NCBI RefSeq assembly: GCF_030813235.1
Contig: NZ_JAUSUB010000021.1
Span: forward strand, 1-64,000
Direction of reading: 5' to 3'
DNA length: 64,000 nucleotides
Source: Cytobacillus purgationiresistens
GTDB lineage: Bacteria; Bacillota; Bacilli; Bacillales; Cytobacillaceae
Position numbers and translations under genes: made by a program. How positions within the stretch are numbered: position 1 is the stretch's first letter; each line of letters opens with the position of its first letter. Shown piece after piece: positions 52,693 to 60,637 of the stretch. The notes beneath the pieces are model-generated. The model was not told the origin of the DNA. It ran no database searches and saw only the letters and a list, made by a program, of their open reading frames with translations.

Positions 52693-54207
52693 TTAAAGAA
52701 GTCCTTCGTTCTCCAAGTACTCTCTTGCAACCTCATCTGCACTTCTTCCTTCTACATTCACTTCATAATTCATTTGCCGCATTTCATCATCACTGATTTT
52801 ACCCGATAGCTTGTTAAGCGGTGCACCGATTTCCGGATATTGGTCAATCGTTTCCTGACGAAGCATAGGCGCACCCTGGTAAGGAGGGAACAACGTCAAG
52901 TCATCCTCTAATACCTTAAGTTGGTATTGGCGGATTTCTGAATCTGTCGAATAAGCATCAACAAGATTGATTTCTCCTTTTTCAATTGCACTATAACGCA
53001 GCTTTGGCTCCATCGTAGTTACATCAGTAAATGTGATGCCATATAGCTTTTGTATCCCGAGATAGCCATCCTCTCGATCTGAGAATTCGAGCGTAAAACC
53101 TGGCTTTATTTTTGACTGAAGCGCTTTTAAGTCTGAAATAGCTGTTAACTGGTGCTCTTTAGCAATATCCGGTGGAACCGCTAAAGCATACGTATTATTA
53201 AATTCCATTGGATCTAAAAGAACCATATCGAATCGCTCTTTAAGCCCGTTCTTTGCCTGTTCATAAACTTCCTCACTGCTTTTACTTTCAGCCGGCTCCT
53301 TGAGAAATTCAGATATGACCGTTCCAGTGAACTCAGGATAAAGATCGATGCTTCCCGATTGGAGCGCTTTAAAGACAAAGGGTGTTTTTCCTAGTCCAGG
53401 CTGCAATTCAACCTGCAAATCCGTGTCCTCTTCGATTAGCATCTTATACATATTAATCAATATTTCAGGCTCAGCACCTAGCTTTCCTGCAATCGTGATG
53501 TCGCTTTTTTGATTGCTAGCCATAAAAGGCACTACCATAATGATTACTGCTGCAGCAATCACTGCCCCAAACGAGAGCAATGACTTCTTGAAAGACATTT
53601 GCTCCAGCTTCCTTAAAAGGAAATCGAACAAAATTGCTAACACAGCAGCCGGGATCGCGCCAATAACGATTAAATAAGAATCATTGCGATCAATTCCAAG
53701 TAAAATTAAATCACCCAAGCCACCTGCTCCAATTAATGCTGCAAGTGTTGCTGTTCCGATAATCAATACCATTCCAGTCCGAATTCCAGCCATAATAACT
53801 GGAATCGCTAAAGGGAGTTCCACTTTAACCAACTGCTGAAGCTGATTCATTCCCATGGCACCGGCTGCCTCTTTTAAAGAGGGATCCACCTCTTTAATTC
53901 CTGTATATGTATTTCTAAGAATCGGCAATAGAGCATAAGCGACTAGAGCAATAATAGCTGGAACTTTTCCGATGCCTAGTAAAGGGATTAATAAGCCTAA
54001 TAAAGCTAGAGAAGGTATCGTTTGTAAAACAGCTGTAACACCAATGACGCCTTCAGCTATTCTTTTTCTTCTTGTTAAAAAGATCCCAGTTGGTATCGCA
54101 ATCAACACGGCAAAAAAGAGTGAGATAAATGATATTTGAATATGCTCAATAAGCGCTTGTATGAGCTGGTCCTGTCTTTGCGAAAAAACCTCAGCTAATT
54201 TATTCAT
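52693..54207 (-). CDS. egtU: EgtU-like fused permease/substrate-binding protein (ergothioneine-type)
   Basis: A 504-residue fusion. Residues 1-210 are a ProW/OpuB-type permease (IPTGIFLTRRKRIAEGV, TLAALIGAGGLGDLILLGI), and residues 240-504 a periplasmic-binding-type domain tethered outside. The domain reads ITIAGKLGAEPEILINMYKM, DLYPEFTGTVISEFL, NNTYALAVP, GFTLEFSDREDGYLGIQ, EPKLRYSAIEKGE and FPPYQGAPMLRQE, which as I remember agrees closely with the pneumococcal EgtU domain that binds ergothioneine rather than with choline/betaine binders (GSKNFTEQ). Routine annotation would say OpuB/OpuC. Overlaps the ATPase gene by 8 bp. Confidence 0.75.
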   Translation of the reverse strand: MNKLAEVFSQRQDQLIQALIEHIQISFISLFFAVLIAIPTGIFLTRRKRIAEGVIGVTAVLQTIPSLALLGLLIPLLGIGKVPAIIALVAYALLPILRNTYTGIKEVDPSLKEAAGAMGMNQLQQLVKVELPLAIPVIMAGIRTGMVLIIGTATLAALIGAGGLGDLILLGIDRNDSYLIVIGAIPAAVLAILFDFLLRKLEQMSFKKSLLSFGAVIAAAVIIMVVPFMASNQKSDITIAGKLGAEPEILINMYKMLIEEDTDLQVELQPGLGKTPFVFKALQSGSIDLYPEFTGTVISEFLKEPAESKSSEEVYEQAKNGLKERFDMVLLDPMEFNNTYALAVPPDIAKEHQLTAISDLKALQSKIKPGFTLEFSDREDGYLGIQKLYGITFTDVTTMEPKLRYSAIEKGEINLVDAYSTDSEIRQYQLKVLEDDLTLFPPYQGAPMLRQETIDQYPEIGAPLNKLSGKISDDEMRQMNYEVNVEGRSADEVAREYLENEGLL

Positions 54208-55159
54208 GTGCCAGGCTCCTTTGCGACGACATTCTATCAGCTAAATAAGCGATCACCGTTTTTCTATCAATCATTCCTAACTCTTTTCCTTCTTCATTAA
54301 TCAGTAATGACTCGTAAATTGCCAGCTTCAGTAATAAATCTTCCAAAGAAATCGATGAAGGGATAATTTGATCTTCAGTAAAATGGCCACCTTCAGGCTT
54401 CCGCTGCAGGATTTCTATTAAATCTATGTACTCCGTTTTCTTCTTAAGGCCTATAAAGTCCTCAACAAATGTTTTTGCCGGTGATTGTATCAGCTCTTGA
54501 GGGGTGCCTACCTGTACAATCGCTCCCTCATTCATTACTGCTATTCGATCGCCAAGCTTCATCGCCTCACTAATATCGTGAGTGACAAATACAATTGTTT
54601 TTTTAATTCGCTGTTTTAAATCGAGAAGGTCATCTTGCAATTTCTCTCTTGTAATTGGATCAAGTGCACTAAAAGGTTCGTCCATTAAAATCAGCTTTGG
54701 ATCTGCAGCTAGGGCCCGCGCCACACCAATTCTCTGCTGTTGTCCGCCAGAGAGCTCCTTTGGCTTGCGCATCCTGAATTGATCGGGATCTAGCCCGACC
54801 AATTCTAACAATTCGGTCACACGCCCCTTCACTTTTTCAGACTCCCACTTCTTCAATTCTGGTACAATTGATATATTCTCTTCAATTGTCATATGTGGAA
54901 ATAACGCAATTTGTTGTAACACATAGCCGATCTCATACCGAAGCTGATGGATATCATAATCATAAATATCCTTCTCATCTATCATGATGTGGCCCGTTGA
55001 TGCTTCTATTAATCGGTTAATCATTTTTAATGTAGTTGTTTTACCGCATCCACTTGGTCCAATCAACACAAAGAATTCACCCTCGTTAATTGTAAAATCC
55101 AGCGAACTTACAGCCTTATGCCCCTCATATTCCTTAGATACCTTTGAAAAAGTAATCAT
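54200..55159 (-). CDS. egtV: EgtV-like ABC transporter ATP-binding protein
   Basis: A 319-residue ATPase of the ProV/OpuBA group. Walker A VLIGPSGCGKTTTLKMINRL, signature LSGGQQQRIGVARALA, Walker B KLILMDEPFSALDPITREKL, switch FVTHDISEAMKLGD. The C-terminal 80 residues hold a partial CBS-like pair (LLLKLAIYESLLINEEGKEL) as in osmolyte ATPases. It energises the fused permease encoded by the next gene and probably imports ergothioneine, or a betaine-like compound. Confidence 0.8.
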   Translation of the reverse strand: MITFSKVSKEYEGHKAVSSLDFTINEGEFFVLIGPSGCGKTTTLKMINRLIEASTGHIMIDEKDIYDYDIHQLRYEIGYVLQQIALFPHMTIEENISIVPELKKWESEKVKGRVTELLELVGLDPDQFRMRKPKELSGGQQQRIGVARALAADPKLILMDEPFSALDPITREKLQDDLLDLKQRIKKTIVFVTHDISEAMKLGDRIAVMNEGAIVQVGTPQELIQSPAKTFVEDFIGLKKKTEYIDLIEILQRKPEGGHFTEDQIIPSSISLEDLLLKLAIYESLLINEEGKELGMIDRKTVIAYLADRMSSQRSLAHE

Positions 55160-55180
55160 TCCTTGTCCCCTTTAATTCCA

Positions 55181-55792
55181 TTATTTTCTTTCTGCCGGTA
55201 TGGGATTGCTCTTTAAAAGCTTGGCAAAGTACATGAGATTATATGCAGTCATTTTTGCATGCTCCATAGTAAACTCGTTTTCCTCACCATTCGCTTCGAT
55301 AAAAGAAAAACCTGGACCTGCTTCTCCAACCCAATAAGCATCCACATTTGGCGGAATAGTAAAGCCTAAGCGATGTAAGCTATAGAGAAGATAGCTGCCT
55401 ACATTTTTTGCTCCATCCTCGTTTCCAGTTACAACCGCTCCACCCACTTTGTTGTAATAAATTGATTGTCCTTTTTCATTAGTCAAGCTGCTTCCCCCAT
55501 TCAGCCTTTCTATCACTAAGTTCGCTATACTGCTTTGTTCTCCTAGCCAAATGGGTGAAGCAATAAGCACAATATCTGCTGCTTTTACTTTCTCAAACAG
55601 CATCGGCCATTGATCCTGCTCATCCACTGCTTCATGAGTAATCCCAAAACCGATGGAATAATCCGCTGCTGTTATATATTCAACGTCTACGTTGTCAAAA
55701 TGCTTTGTTACCTCTTTGGCAAGTGCTAATGTATTAGATGTTTCACTACTCTTCTTTAAAGTACAATTGATTACTAATGCTTTTAGTTCCAC
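55181..55792 (-). CDS. Flavodoxin-like NAD(P)H-dependent oxidoreductase
   Basis: A 203-residue flavin-binding protein; GTG 55792 is preferred since AGGAG is 9 bp upstream and touches the ATG at 55801. It follows the FMN-reductase pattern: LVINCTLKKSSETSNTLALA (phosphate loop), ADIVLIASPIWLGEQSS and VGGAVVTGNEDGAKNVGSYL. It probably reduces FMN, quinones or nitro/azo compounds with NAD(P)H. It precedes the egt-like operon on the same strand (22 bp gap), so co-transcription is likely. Confidence 0.85.
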   Translation of the reverse strand: MELKALVINCTLKKSSETSNTLALAKEVTKHFDNVDVEYITAADYSIGFGITHEAVDEQDQWPMLFEKVKAADIVLIASPIWLGEQSSIANLVIERLNGGSSLTNEKGQSIYYNKVGGAVVTGNEDGAKNVGSYLLYSLHRLGFTIPPNVDAYWVGEAGPGFSFIEANGEENEFTMEHAKMTAYNLMYFAKLLKSNPIPAERK

Positions 55793-55801
55793 GGATATCA
55801 T

Positions 55802-56041
55802 CTCCTAATAAAGTTTAAGAATGCTTAACTCTTCCCTTAAATTGGACCTATAAAACATATTTAAGAAATGAAAAAACTAGCGTTATTTAGCACTAAAGTA
55901 CTGATAAATATTCATGATAATATAAGTCATATTGTATGAATGCTGCACGAATAGTTCATTTAGTGTAGTATTAATTAAAAAGTACCTCCGTTCTTATTAC
56001 GGTGCTCTTTTCACATGTCGAAGATAAAAGGATGAGGTTTT
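55802..56041. other. Intergenic region
   Basis: AT-rich divergent promoter region. AGTACCTCCGT and ACGGTGCTC near 55981 form an imperfect hairpin followed by TTTT. No gene seen. Confidence 0.4.
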
Positions 56042-56257
56042 TTGAATAATAAAATTAAATTAAGCTATATTTTTTTATTTATTTTACTTCCAGCTGTGTT
56101 TTTATTAAGTTCGTTTATTTGGAGGCTTCTAATTCATAGTCATGAGTTTCTGAATGTTGCTACCGATGCGCTGGGTATTCTGGGAATTTACTATGTACTG
56201 ATCAGTGTTATCTTTATGTTTCTTAGTATTAAAAATGTGAACTTAAAAAACATTTAA
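56042..56257 (+). CDS. Small two-helix membrane protein
   Basis: A 71-residue protein starting at TTG 56042 with AAAGGATGAGG upstream. Two hydrophobic helices, KLSYIFLFILLPAVFLLSSF and ALGILGIYYVLISVIFMFLS, joined by a short polar loop with EF and D residues, then a short basic tail. No family recognised. A hairpin follows the stop. Confidence 0.6.
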   Translation: MNNKIKLSYIFLFILLPAVFLLSSFIWRLLIHSHEFLNVATDALGILGIYYVLISVIFMFLSIKNVNLKNI

Positions 56258-56268
56258 TCGTTAAAAAA

Positions 56269-56292
56269 CAGCAAGATATTTGTCTTGCTGTC
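56269..56292 (+). terminator. Hairpin after the small membrane protein gene
   Basis: ACAGCAAGA, TATTTG and TCTTGCTGT make a perfect 9-bp stem, but no T tract follows, so termination may be weak. Confidence 0.55.
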
Positions 56293-56418
56293 GCTTGTCG
56301 ATAAAAGTTCTCAACTTGACAATCATGCTTGGCAATCCTGTTGACACGACTTGTATTGGAAACTCACTTCTAAATATTCCGTAAAACGAAATATTTAAAT
56401 GAAAAAGGGTGAATTACA

Positions 56419-56592
56419 ATGAAATTTTTCATCGTTGATGTGTTTACAGAAAGGCCATATAAAAGAAAACAATTAGCGGTATGTATTCCGGAAAAGGAAG
56501 TTGATACAGAGAGGATGCAAAAAATTGCAAAGGAAATAAACTTCTCAGAAACAACTTTTAGCCGATTCCTCATAAAGTATCACTCCCTTTAA
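56419..56592 (+). pseudogene. PhzF-family isomerase, N-terminal remnant
   Basis: From ATG 56419 (AAAAGGGTGAA upstream): MKFFIVDVFTERPYKRKQLA, VCIPEKEVDTERMQKIAKEI and NFSETTF, then unrelated SRFLIKYHSL and a stop. The FxVDVFTxxPYxGNxLAV N-terminus and the NxSETTF segment with the catalytic Glu define PhzF-like epimerase/isomerases; here G-N has become R-K and about 230 residues are missing. A remnant. The following 220 bp before the DUF4181 gene hold no gene. Confidence 0.8.
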
Positions 56593-56815
56593 AACCTTAA
56601 AAAGTATATTAGATTATGGATATTAACTTTTTCTTGTTATATATACGAAACAGCCACCAACCTCCATTTAGATTGGCAGCCATTGCTTCTTAATGAATTT
56701 AAAGTTTTCATCAATAAGCTCTCTTATCATTTTTCTCAATCATATGATTTAACCATAGATCAAATATTTTAATAATCACACAATTAAAACCGGAATACAA
56801 CTATTACTGAGCTAG

Positions 56816-57232
56816 TTAAACCAACCCGAAAAAGTTTGTTATGTACAGTAAAACCAACAAAATTACTGAAAATGCTAATTGAACAATTGTAAAAATAAAT
56901 TCATTCCTATTTGCTGCATATTTCCACTCCATAGTGGCCCTTGCAGTCTCAGATGCAATAATAAATATAAAGAGAATAAAGTATGTTTCCAAAAACCAAA
57001 AATCTCTCGTCATGTTAATAAAAAAACCAAGGATGATCAAAACCATCGTAGTAATTCTAATAATCCAATCAATTTTCCTATGTTGAGCATTCAGATGGTT
57101 ATATGAAAACGTTGCCTTCTTCTCCACTTTAAGCCACTTTCTCAAAACTACACTAAATGAAAACAATATAAGTCCTACCGTTACTAATATTATAATGAAC
57201 TTTAACCCGAAGATGGGTTCAACACCGTACAT
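56816..57232 (-). CDS. DUF4181 membrane protein
   Basis: A 138-residue protein with four hydrophobic helices (LKFIIILVTVGLILFSFSVV, IIRITTMVLIILGFFIN, TYFILFIFIIASE, IFTIVQLAFSVILLVLLYI). The conserved block ARATMEWKYAANRNEFIFTI between helices 3 and 4 is the DUF4181 hallmark found in Bacillales. ATG 57232 has AAAGGAGAG upstream. Function unknown. Confidence 0.8.
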   Translation of the reverse strand: MYGVEPIFGLKFIIILVTVGLILFSFSVVLRKWLKVEKKATFSYNHLNAQHRKIDWIIRITTMVLIILGFFINMTRDFWFLETYFILFIFIIASETARATMEWKYAANRNEFIFTIVQLAFSVILLVLLYITNFFGLV

Positions 57233-57461
57233 AAGTAACTCTCCTTTTTCCTAATCCTTTAATAGTTGTTGAGGATAAGCTCTTAGGAAAATAATACACC
57301 TTTTATACTCTTTCAATAGAAAAAAGTTCCATCTTCTTAACTTTCCATTCATCCGTTAGACGCTATTTAATCATCAAAATGGTAGCATTTTAAAAAATAA
57401 AGTAAGGCCTGAACCTTGGTAAATCCAGGCTGAATTAGATAAACCATCTAAAAATAAGTGG

Positions 57462-58739
57462 TTATTGTTGTTCAATTAGTTTAATAAATTCTTTACTGTC
57501 ATACTCTATCGCATAATCATAAATAGACATACCATCTGCATCTTCCATAGTTGGATCTGCTCCATAGCTTAGTAGCAATTCTGCCATTTCTATATCCTCA
57601 TTTAAGAGAGTAATCAGCAGAGGATAAGTATCATACAAGTCGGGAAGATTAGGGTCAGCTCCATGTTCGAGCAGCAGCACTGCTGTTTCGTTGCTACTAC
57701 TGTGGAGCGCCCATTGCAATGCAGTTGTCCCATCCGCATCCTGTGCTTCTATTTCGGCACCTTCAGCAATCAGTTCTTCAGCCAATCCCACATCATCCAT
57801 CGCGGCCGCATTCATGAGTGCAGTCGTTTCTTCAACACCTAAAGCCATTTCTGCCATGAAGTTTGACTTTTCAAAGACCTTCATTCCAAGCCAAAGACCA
57901 ATTGATAGAATCACCCCAGCAGTGAATATGCCAACTAAACTGAACCAGACATTGCGCTTTGATTCCTTTAATTCAACAGTCGAATCAGCAGAGAAAAACA
58001 TAGATAATTCGTAAATGCGCTTTGGCAAGTGAGGGTGAGTAGAAAGCTTCTCATTTAACCACACAAAAAAGCCGCTTTCCGTTTCCAGCTGTTCCATATA
58101 AACCTGTTGATTGACCTTTGGATAAAGCTCTTTTCCGATTGCGAGCATCGTTAATGCATTTTTTGCGGCATCAAATGAATTCACATAATACGCTGCGAAG
58201 CGATCACATGTATATTCACATGCTCGTAAATAAGCATTCCCTACAAAAGGAACCCACATAGCAGGCAAAAGGAACATGCTTATGAGGACATGCTTTCTAT
58301 GTAAATGAGCAAATTCGTGAGCAAGGACAAACAGAACCTCTTTTTCGGCGTTTTTCTTCTCTATCAAGTCAAAAATACCTGAATATAATACAACCATATC
58401 TTTCTTAAAAAATCTCGTTGCAAATGCATTTAGCATTCCTTCTGACTCGATGACATAAATATCCGGCATTTTATCTAAATTCATGTCGGTTGCTATCGAT
58501 TTCGCTTGATGATAAAGCTCAGGAAACTGTCTCTCATTAATTTTCACACCATTTCGGCGTATACCACCCATCGCTATACCATGAAGTAAGACAGATAATC
58601 CAAGAAGGACTAAAACGACTGCAATACCAATTATTGAAAAAACCAAAAACAGATAAATTAAAATGCTAAATAATAGAATAAGTGCAAAATAAATCTGTTC
58701 CTTTCTGGTGACTAATTGTGTTTGTGTATAATTTTCCAT
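57462..58739 (-). CDS. M48 family metalloprotease with C-terminal ankyrin repeats
   Basis: A 425-residue protein. Two N-terminal helices (QIYFALILLFSILIYLFLVF, IIGIAVVLVLLGLSVLLHGI) precede a zinc-peptidase domain with HEFAHLHRKH (HExxH at 141-145) and the third ligand in RACEYTCDRFAAYYV. A further helix near residue 270 (VWFSLVGIFTAGVILSIGLW) leads to about three ankyrin repeats at 300-420: TALMNAAAMDDVGLAEELIA, TALQWALHSSSNETAVLLLE, YPLLITLLNEDIEMAELLLS. Ste24/HtpX-like protease fused to a protein-binding module. ATG 58739 with AAAGGAAAAG upstream. Confidence 0.9.
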   Translation of the reverse strand: MENYTQTQLVTRKEQIYFALILLFSILIYLFLVFSIIGIAVVLVLLGLSVLLHGIAMGGIRRNGVKINERQFPELYHQAKSIATDMNLDKMPDIYVIESEGMLNAFATRFFKKDMVVLYSGIFDLIEKKNAEKEVLFVLAHEFAHLHRKHVLISMFLLPAMWVPFVGNAYLRACEYTCDRFAAYYVNSFDAAKNALTMLAIGKELYPKVNQQVYMEQLETESGFFVWLNEKLSTHPHLPKRIYELSMFFSADSTVELKESKRNVWFSLVGIFTAGVILSIGLWLGMKVFEKSNFMAEMALGVEETTALMNAAAMDDVGLAEELIAEGAEIEAQDADGTTALQWALHSSSNETAVLLLEHGADPNLPDLYDTYPLLITLLNEDIEMAELLLSYGADPTMEDADGMSIYDYAIEYDSKEFIKLIEQQ

Positions 58740-59142
58740 ATTTCACTTTTCCTTTCAATATTTTACATACAGGTTGTATTATAAAAGAAATTGGGATAAC
58801 TGGATAGGAATTTTTTTAAAAGAGATATTTTTTGAATTTTCCAAACATAAAACAAACCCAACCAACCATATAATAATTAGTGTAAGGTAATGGGAGGTGG
58901 GACATAATAAGCAGGAAACAGAGAAAATTTCTGTAAATTAAGTCATGCGGCTAGAAATTATCTGAAAATAAGGTTACAATAAATTAAGTGGTATGACATC
59001 CCTGAAAATCTTCTGTTCAATCAGAAAAGGAGTTGTCTGAGGAAAAGAAAACTACATATGCTTGAAGGGCATGTTTCTTCAATGAAGCTGTCGGTTGCAG
59101 GGTAATTGCCATGGGTTTGAAAAATGGATAGGGAGTGGTTTT
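58740..59142. other. Intergenic region between divergent genes
   Basis: The minus strand has TATAAT about 45 bp before the protease start as a probable -10 box. The plus side holds the long leader of ytzE, with AAGGGCATG/CATGTTTCTTCAATG hairpin potential near 59060. No gene was recognised. Confidence 0.45.
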
Positions 59143-59364
59143 TTGAAACCTTCGACTAACCGGATGTTAAACCGTATCAAATCCGTTTATATGTTTATTA
59201 GTAAAAACGGAACTGTAACAACTCAGGAGCTTGTAGAGGAATTTGGTATTACTCCTCGAACGATACAACGAGATTTAAATGTCCTGGCCTATAATGAGTT
59301 AGTCCAAAGTCCAAGTCGTGGAAAATGGACGATTACACAAAAGAAAGTAAAGATATCATCATGA
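59143..59364 (+). CDS. ytzE: DeoR-type HTH protein YtzE
   Basis: A 73-residue protein consisting only of a winged helix; started at TTG 59143, with GGGAGTGG upstream. RIKSVYMFISKNGTVTTQEL and VEEFGITPRTIQRDLNVLAY are the DeoR helix-turn-helix. It lacks any effector domain, as in B. subtilis YtzE. Likely a small DNA-binding regulator; targets unknown. Confidence 0.9.
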   Translation: MKPSTNRMLNRIKSVYMFISKNGTVTTQELVEEFGITPRTIQRDLNVLAYNELVQSPSRGKWTITQKKVKISS

Positions 59365-59381
59365 AAGTGAGATAGTTATAA

Positions 59382-59408
59382 AAAGCTCCAGCAATTAGCT
59401 GGAGCTTT
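59382..59408. terminator. Bidirectional terminator between ytzE and rsuA
   Basis: AAAGCTCCAGC, AATTA and GCTGGAGCTTT form a perfect 11-bp stem between the convergent genes. Confidence 0.92.
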
Positions 59409-59414
59409 CTTTTA

Positions 59415-60134
59415 TTATTCTACTTCATAATTTTGTATAGAACTTAACTCTTCATCTGTTAGTTCTCTGTATTCACCCAGTTCAAGTGTTTCATCTAAAG
59501 GCAGTGGTCCCATTGATAATCTTTTTAAATAAACCACTCGTTTCCCGACTGACTCAAACATTCTTTTCACCTGATGAAATTTCCCTTCAGTAATCGTTAA
59601 CTCAATATCAGAGGTGATTCCGCTTTTGAGAATTTTTAATTCAGCAGGTTTCGTTTCATAGCCGTCGTCCAATATGACGCCCTTTTTAAATGAAATGATA
59701 TCCTCTTCTATCACCTCACTATCAATGACAGCAAAATATGTTTTCGGCACATGCTTTTTTGGAGATAACAAACGATGTGATAATTGACCATCATTCGTTA
59801 AAAGTAATAGCCCTTCAGTATCCTTATCCAACCGGCCGACTGGAAAAGGCGAAAATACAAGATCATCCATTTCTAAAATATCCAGCACGGTTTCATGCTG
59901 TGAGTCCTCAGTTGCTGAAATCACACCCGGCGGCTTATTCATCATTAAATAAATGAATTCTTTATAAACTACCGTTTCACCGTTCACCATCACAGCATCC
60001 TCTTCCGGATTCACTTGCTGCTTTGCATCTCTTACTGCTTGACCATTCAGCTTCACAGCACCATTCTTCAACAGCATTTTCACTTCTTTTCGACTTCCAT
60101 AACCTATATTTGCTAGCATTTTATCAATTCTCAT
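59415..60134 (-). CDS. rsuA: Pseudouridine synthase, RsuA/RluB family
   Basis: A 239-residue enzyme with an N-terminal S4 RNA-binding domain (MRIDKMLANIGYGSRKEVKM) and the catalytic segment PVGRLDKDTEGLLLLTNDGQ with the nucleophilic Asp. LTITEGKFHQVKRMFESVGK is the RsuA-family C-terminal motif. Predicted to make pseudouridine 516 in 16S rRNA. ATG 60134 follows AAGGAGGT. Confidence 0.93.
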   Translation of the reverse strand: MRIDKMLANIGYGSRKEVKMLLKNGAVKLNGQAVRDAKQQVNPEEDAVMVNGETVVYKEFIYLMMNKPPGVISATEDSQHETVLDILEMDDLVFSPFPVGRLDKDTEGLLLLTNDGQLSHRLLSPKKHVPKTYFAVIDSEVIEEDIISFKKGVILDDGYETKPAELKILKSGITSDIELTITEGKFHQVKRMFESVGKRVVYLKRLSMGPLPLDETLELGEYRELTDEELSSIQNYEVE

Positions 60135-60144
60135 AATTACCTCC

Positions 60145-60260
60145 TTATTTGAAATGCGAAGGTGGCTTGCTCAGGGCGACAAGCTTAAGGCGCGTAGGAA
60201 ATGAAGGGGATCTTTCCTTCCATTCCTGTGTGACTTAAGACCTCGAGCCCTAGACACCAC
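60145..60260. repeat. Single copy of the interspersed repeat
   Basis: GAAATGCGAAGGTGGCTTGC, CGACAAGCTTAAGGCGC, GGAAATGAAGG, CCTTCCATTCCTGTGTGACT and TAAGACCTCGAGCCCTAGAC follow the order of the 31237 units, with the same internal pairing (GGAAATGAAGG with CCTTCCATTCC). Confidence 0.75.
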
Positions 60261-60389
60261 CGCTGAAACAATTTATACGACTTGATATTCACAATTCTTA
60301 TATTTATAAATAGGCGTCTGCCTAAAGCATTTTGCCCAATTTTACATAGTCTAATATCATACTTGCAAGAAAAAAGGAGTTGAGACATT

Positions 60390-60593
60390 ATGTATTATCG
60401 TCAACAACCTACTTTCATTCCCGTCCCTGGATTCCCTCCCGGCGGTGGCAGTGGCGGAAGTAGCACAAATAGGAGAATTGAGCGCCTAGAAAACCAAGTA
60501 CAAAGACTTGAAAGACAATTCGATCGTTTAGAACGTAGATTAGAAAGAGTAGAGCGTCGTCTCGGTATTGGATATAGCACTGAAGGCCGCTAA
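60390..60593 (+). CDS. Small Arg/Glu coiled-coil protein
   Basis: A 67-residue protein, ATG 60390 with AAAAGGAG upstream. The N-terminus YYRQQPTFIPVPGFPPGGGS is Pro/Gly/Tyr-rich and flexible. Residues 28-60 are a regular heptad array (RLENQVQRLERQFDRLERRL), predicted to be a short parallel coiled coil. Such composition is common among small spore-associated proteins, but no SigE/SigK promoter is convincing here. Function unknown; it lies between convergent rsuA and ytgP units. Confidence 0.72.
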   Translation: MYYRQQPTFIPVPGFPPGGGSGGSSTNRRIERLENQVQRLERQFDRLERRLERVERRLGIGYSTEGR

Positions 60594-60607
60594 GGCATAA
60601 CTAGAGA

Positions 60608-60634
60608 AGAAGGTCTCCTTAACGGAGACCTTCT
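60608..60634. terminator. Bidirectional terminator
   Basis: AGAAGGTCTCC, TTAAC and GGAGACCTTCT form a perfect 11-bp stem between the coiled-coil gene and ytgP. Confidence 0.9.
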
Positions 60635-60637
60635 TTA

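Noticed and set aside
52693-54207. Choline/glycine betaine transporter OpuB as the primary call
   Set aside because: The permease half fits, but the binding domain motifs match the ergothioneine type better; betaine remains the fallback.
60330-60389. SigK promoter before the coiled-coil gene
   Set aside because: CATACTTGC resembles a -10 box, but the -35 AC lies at the wrong distance.
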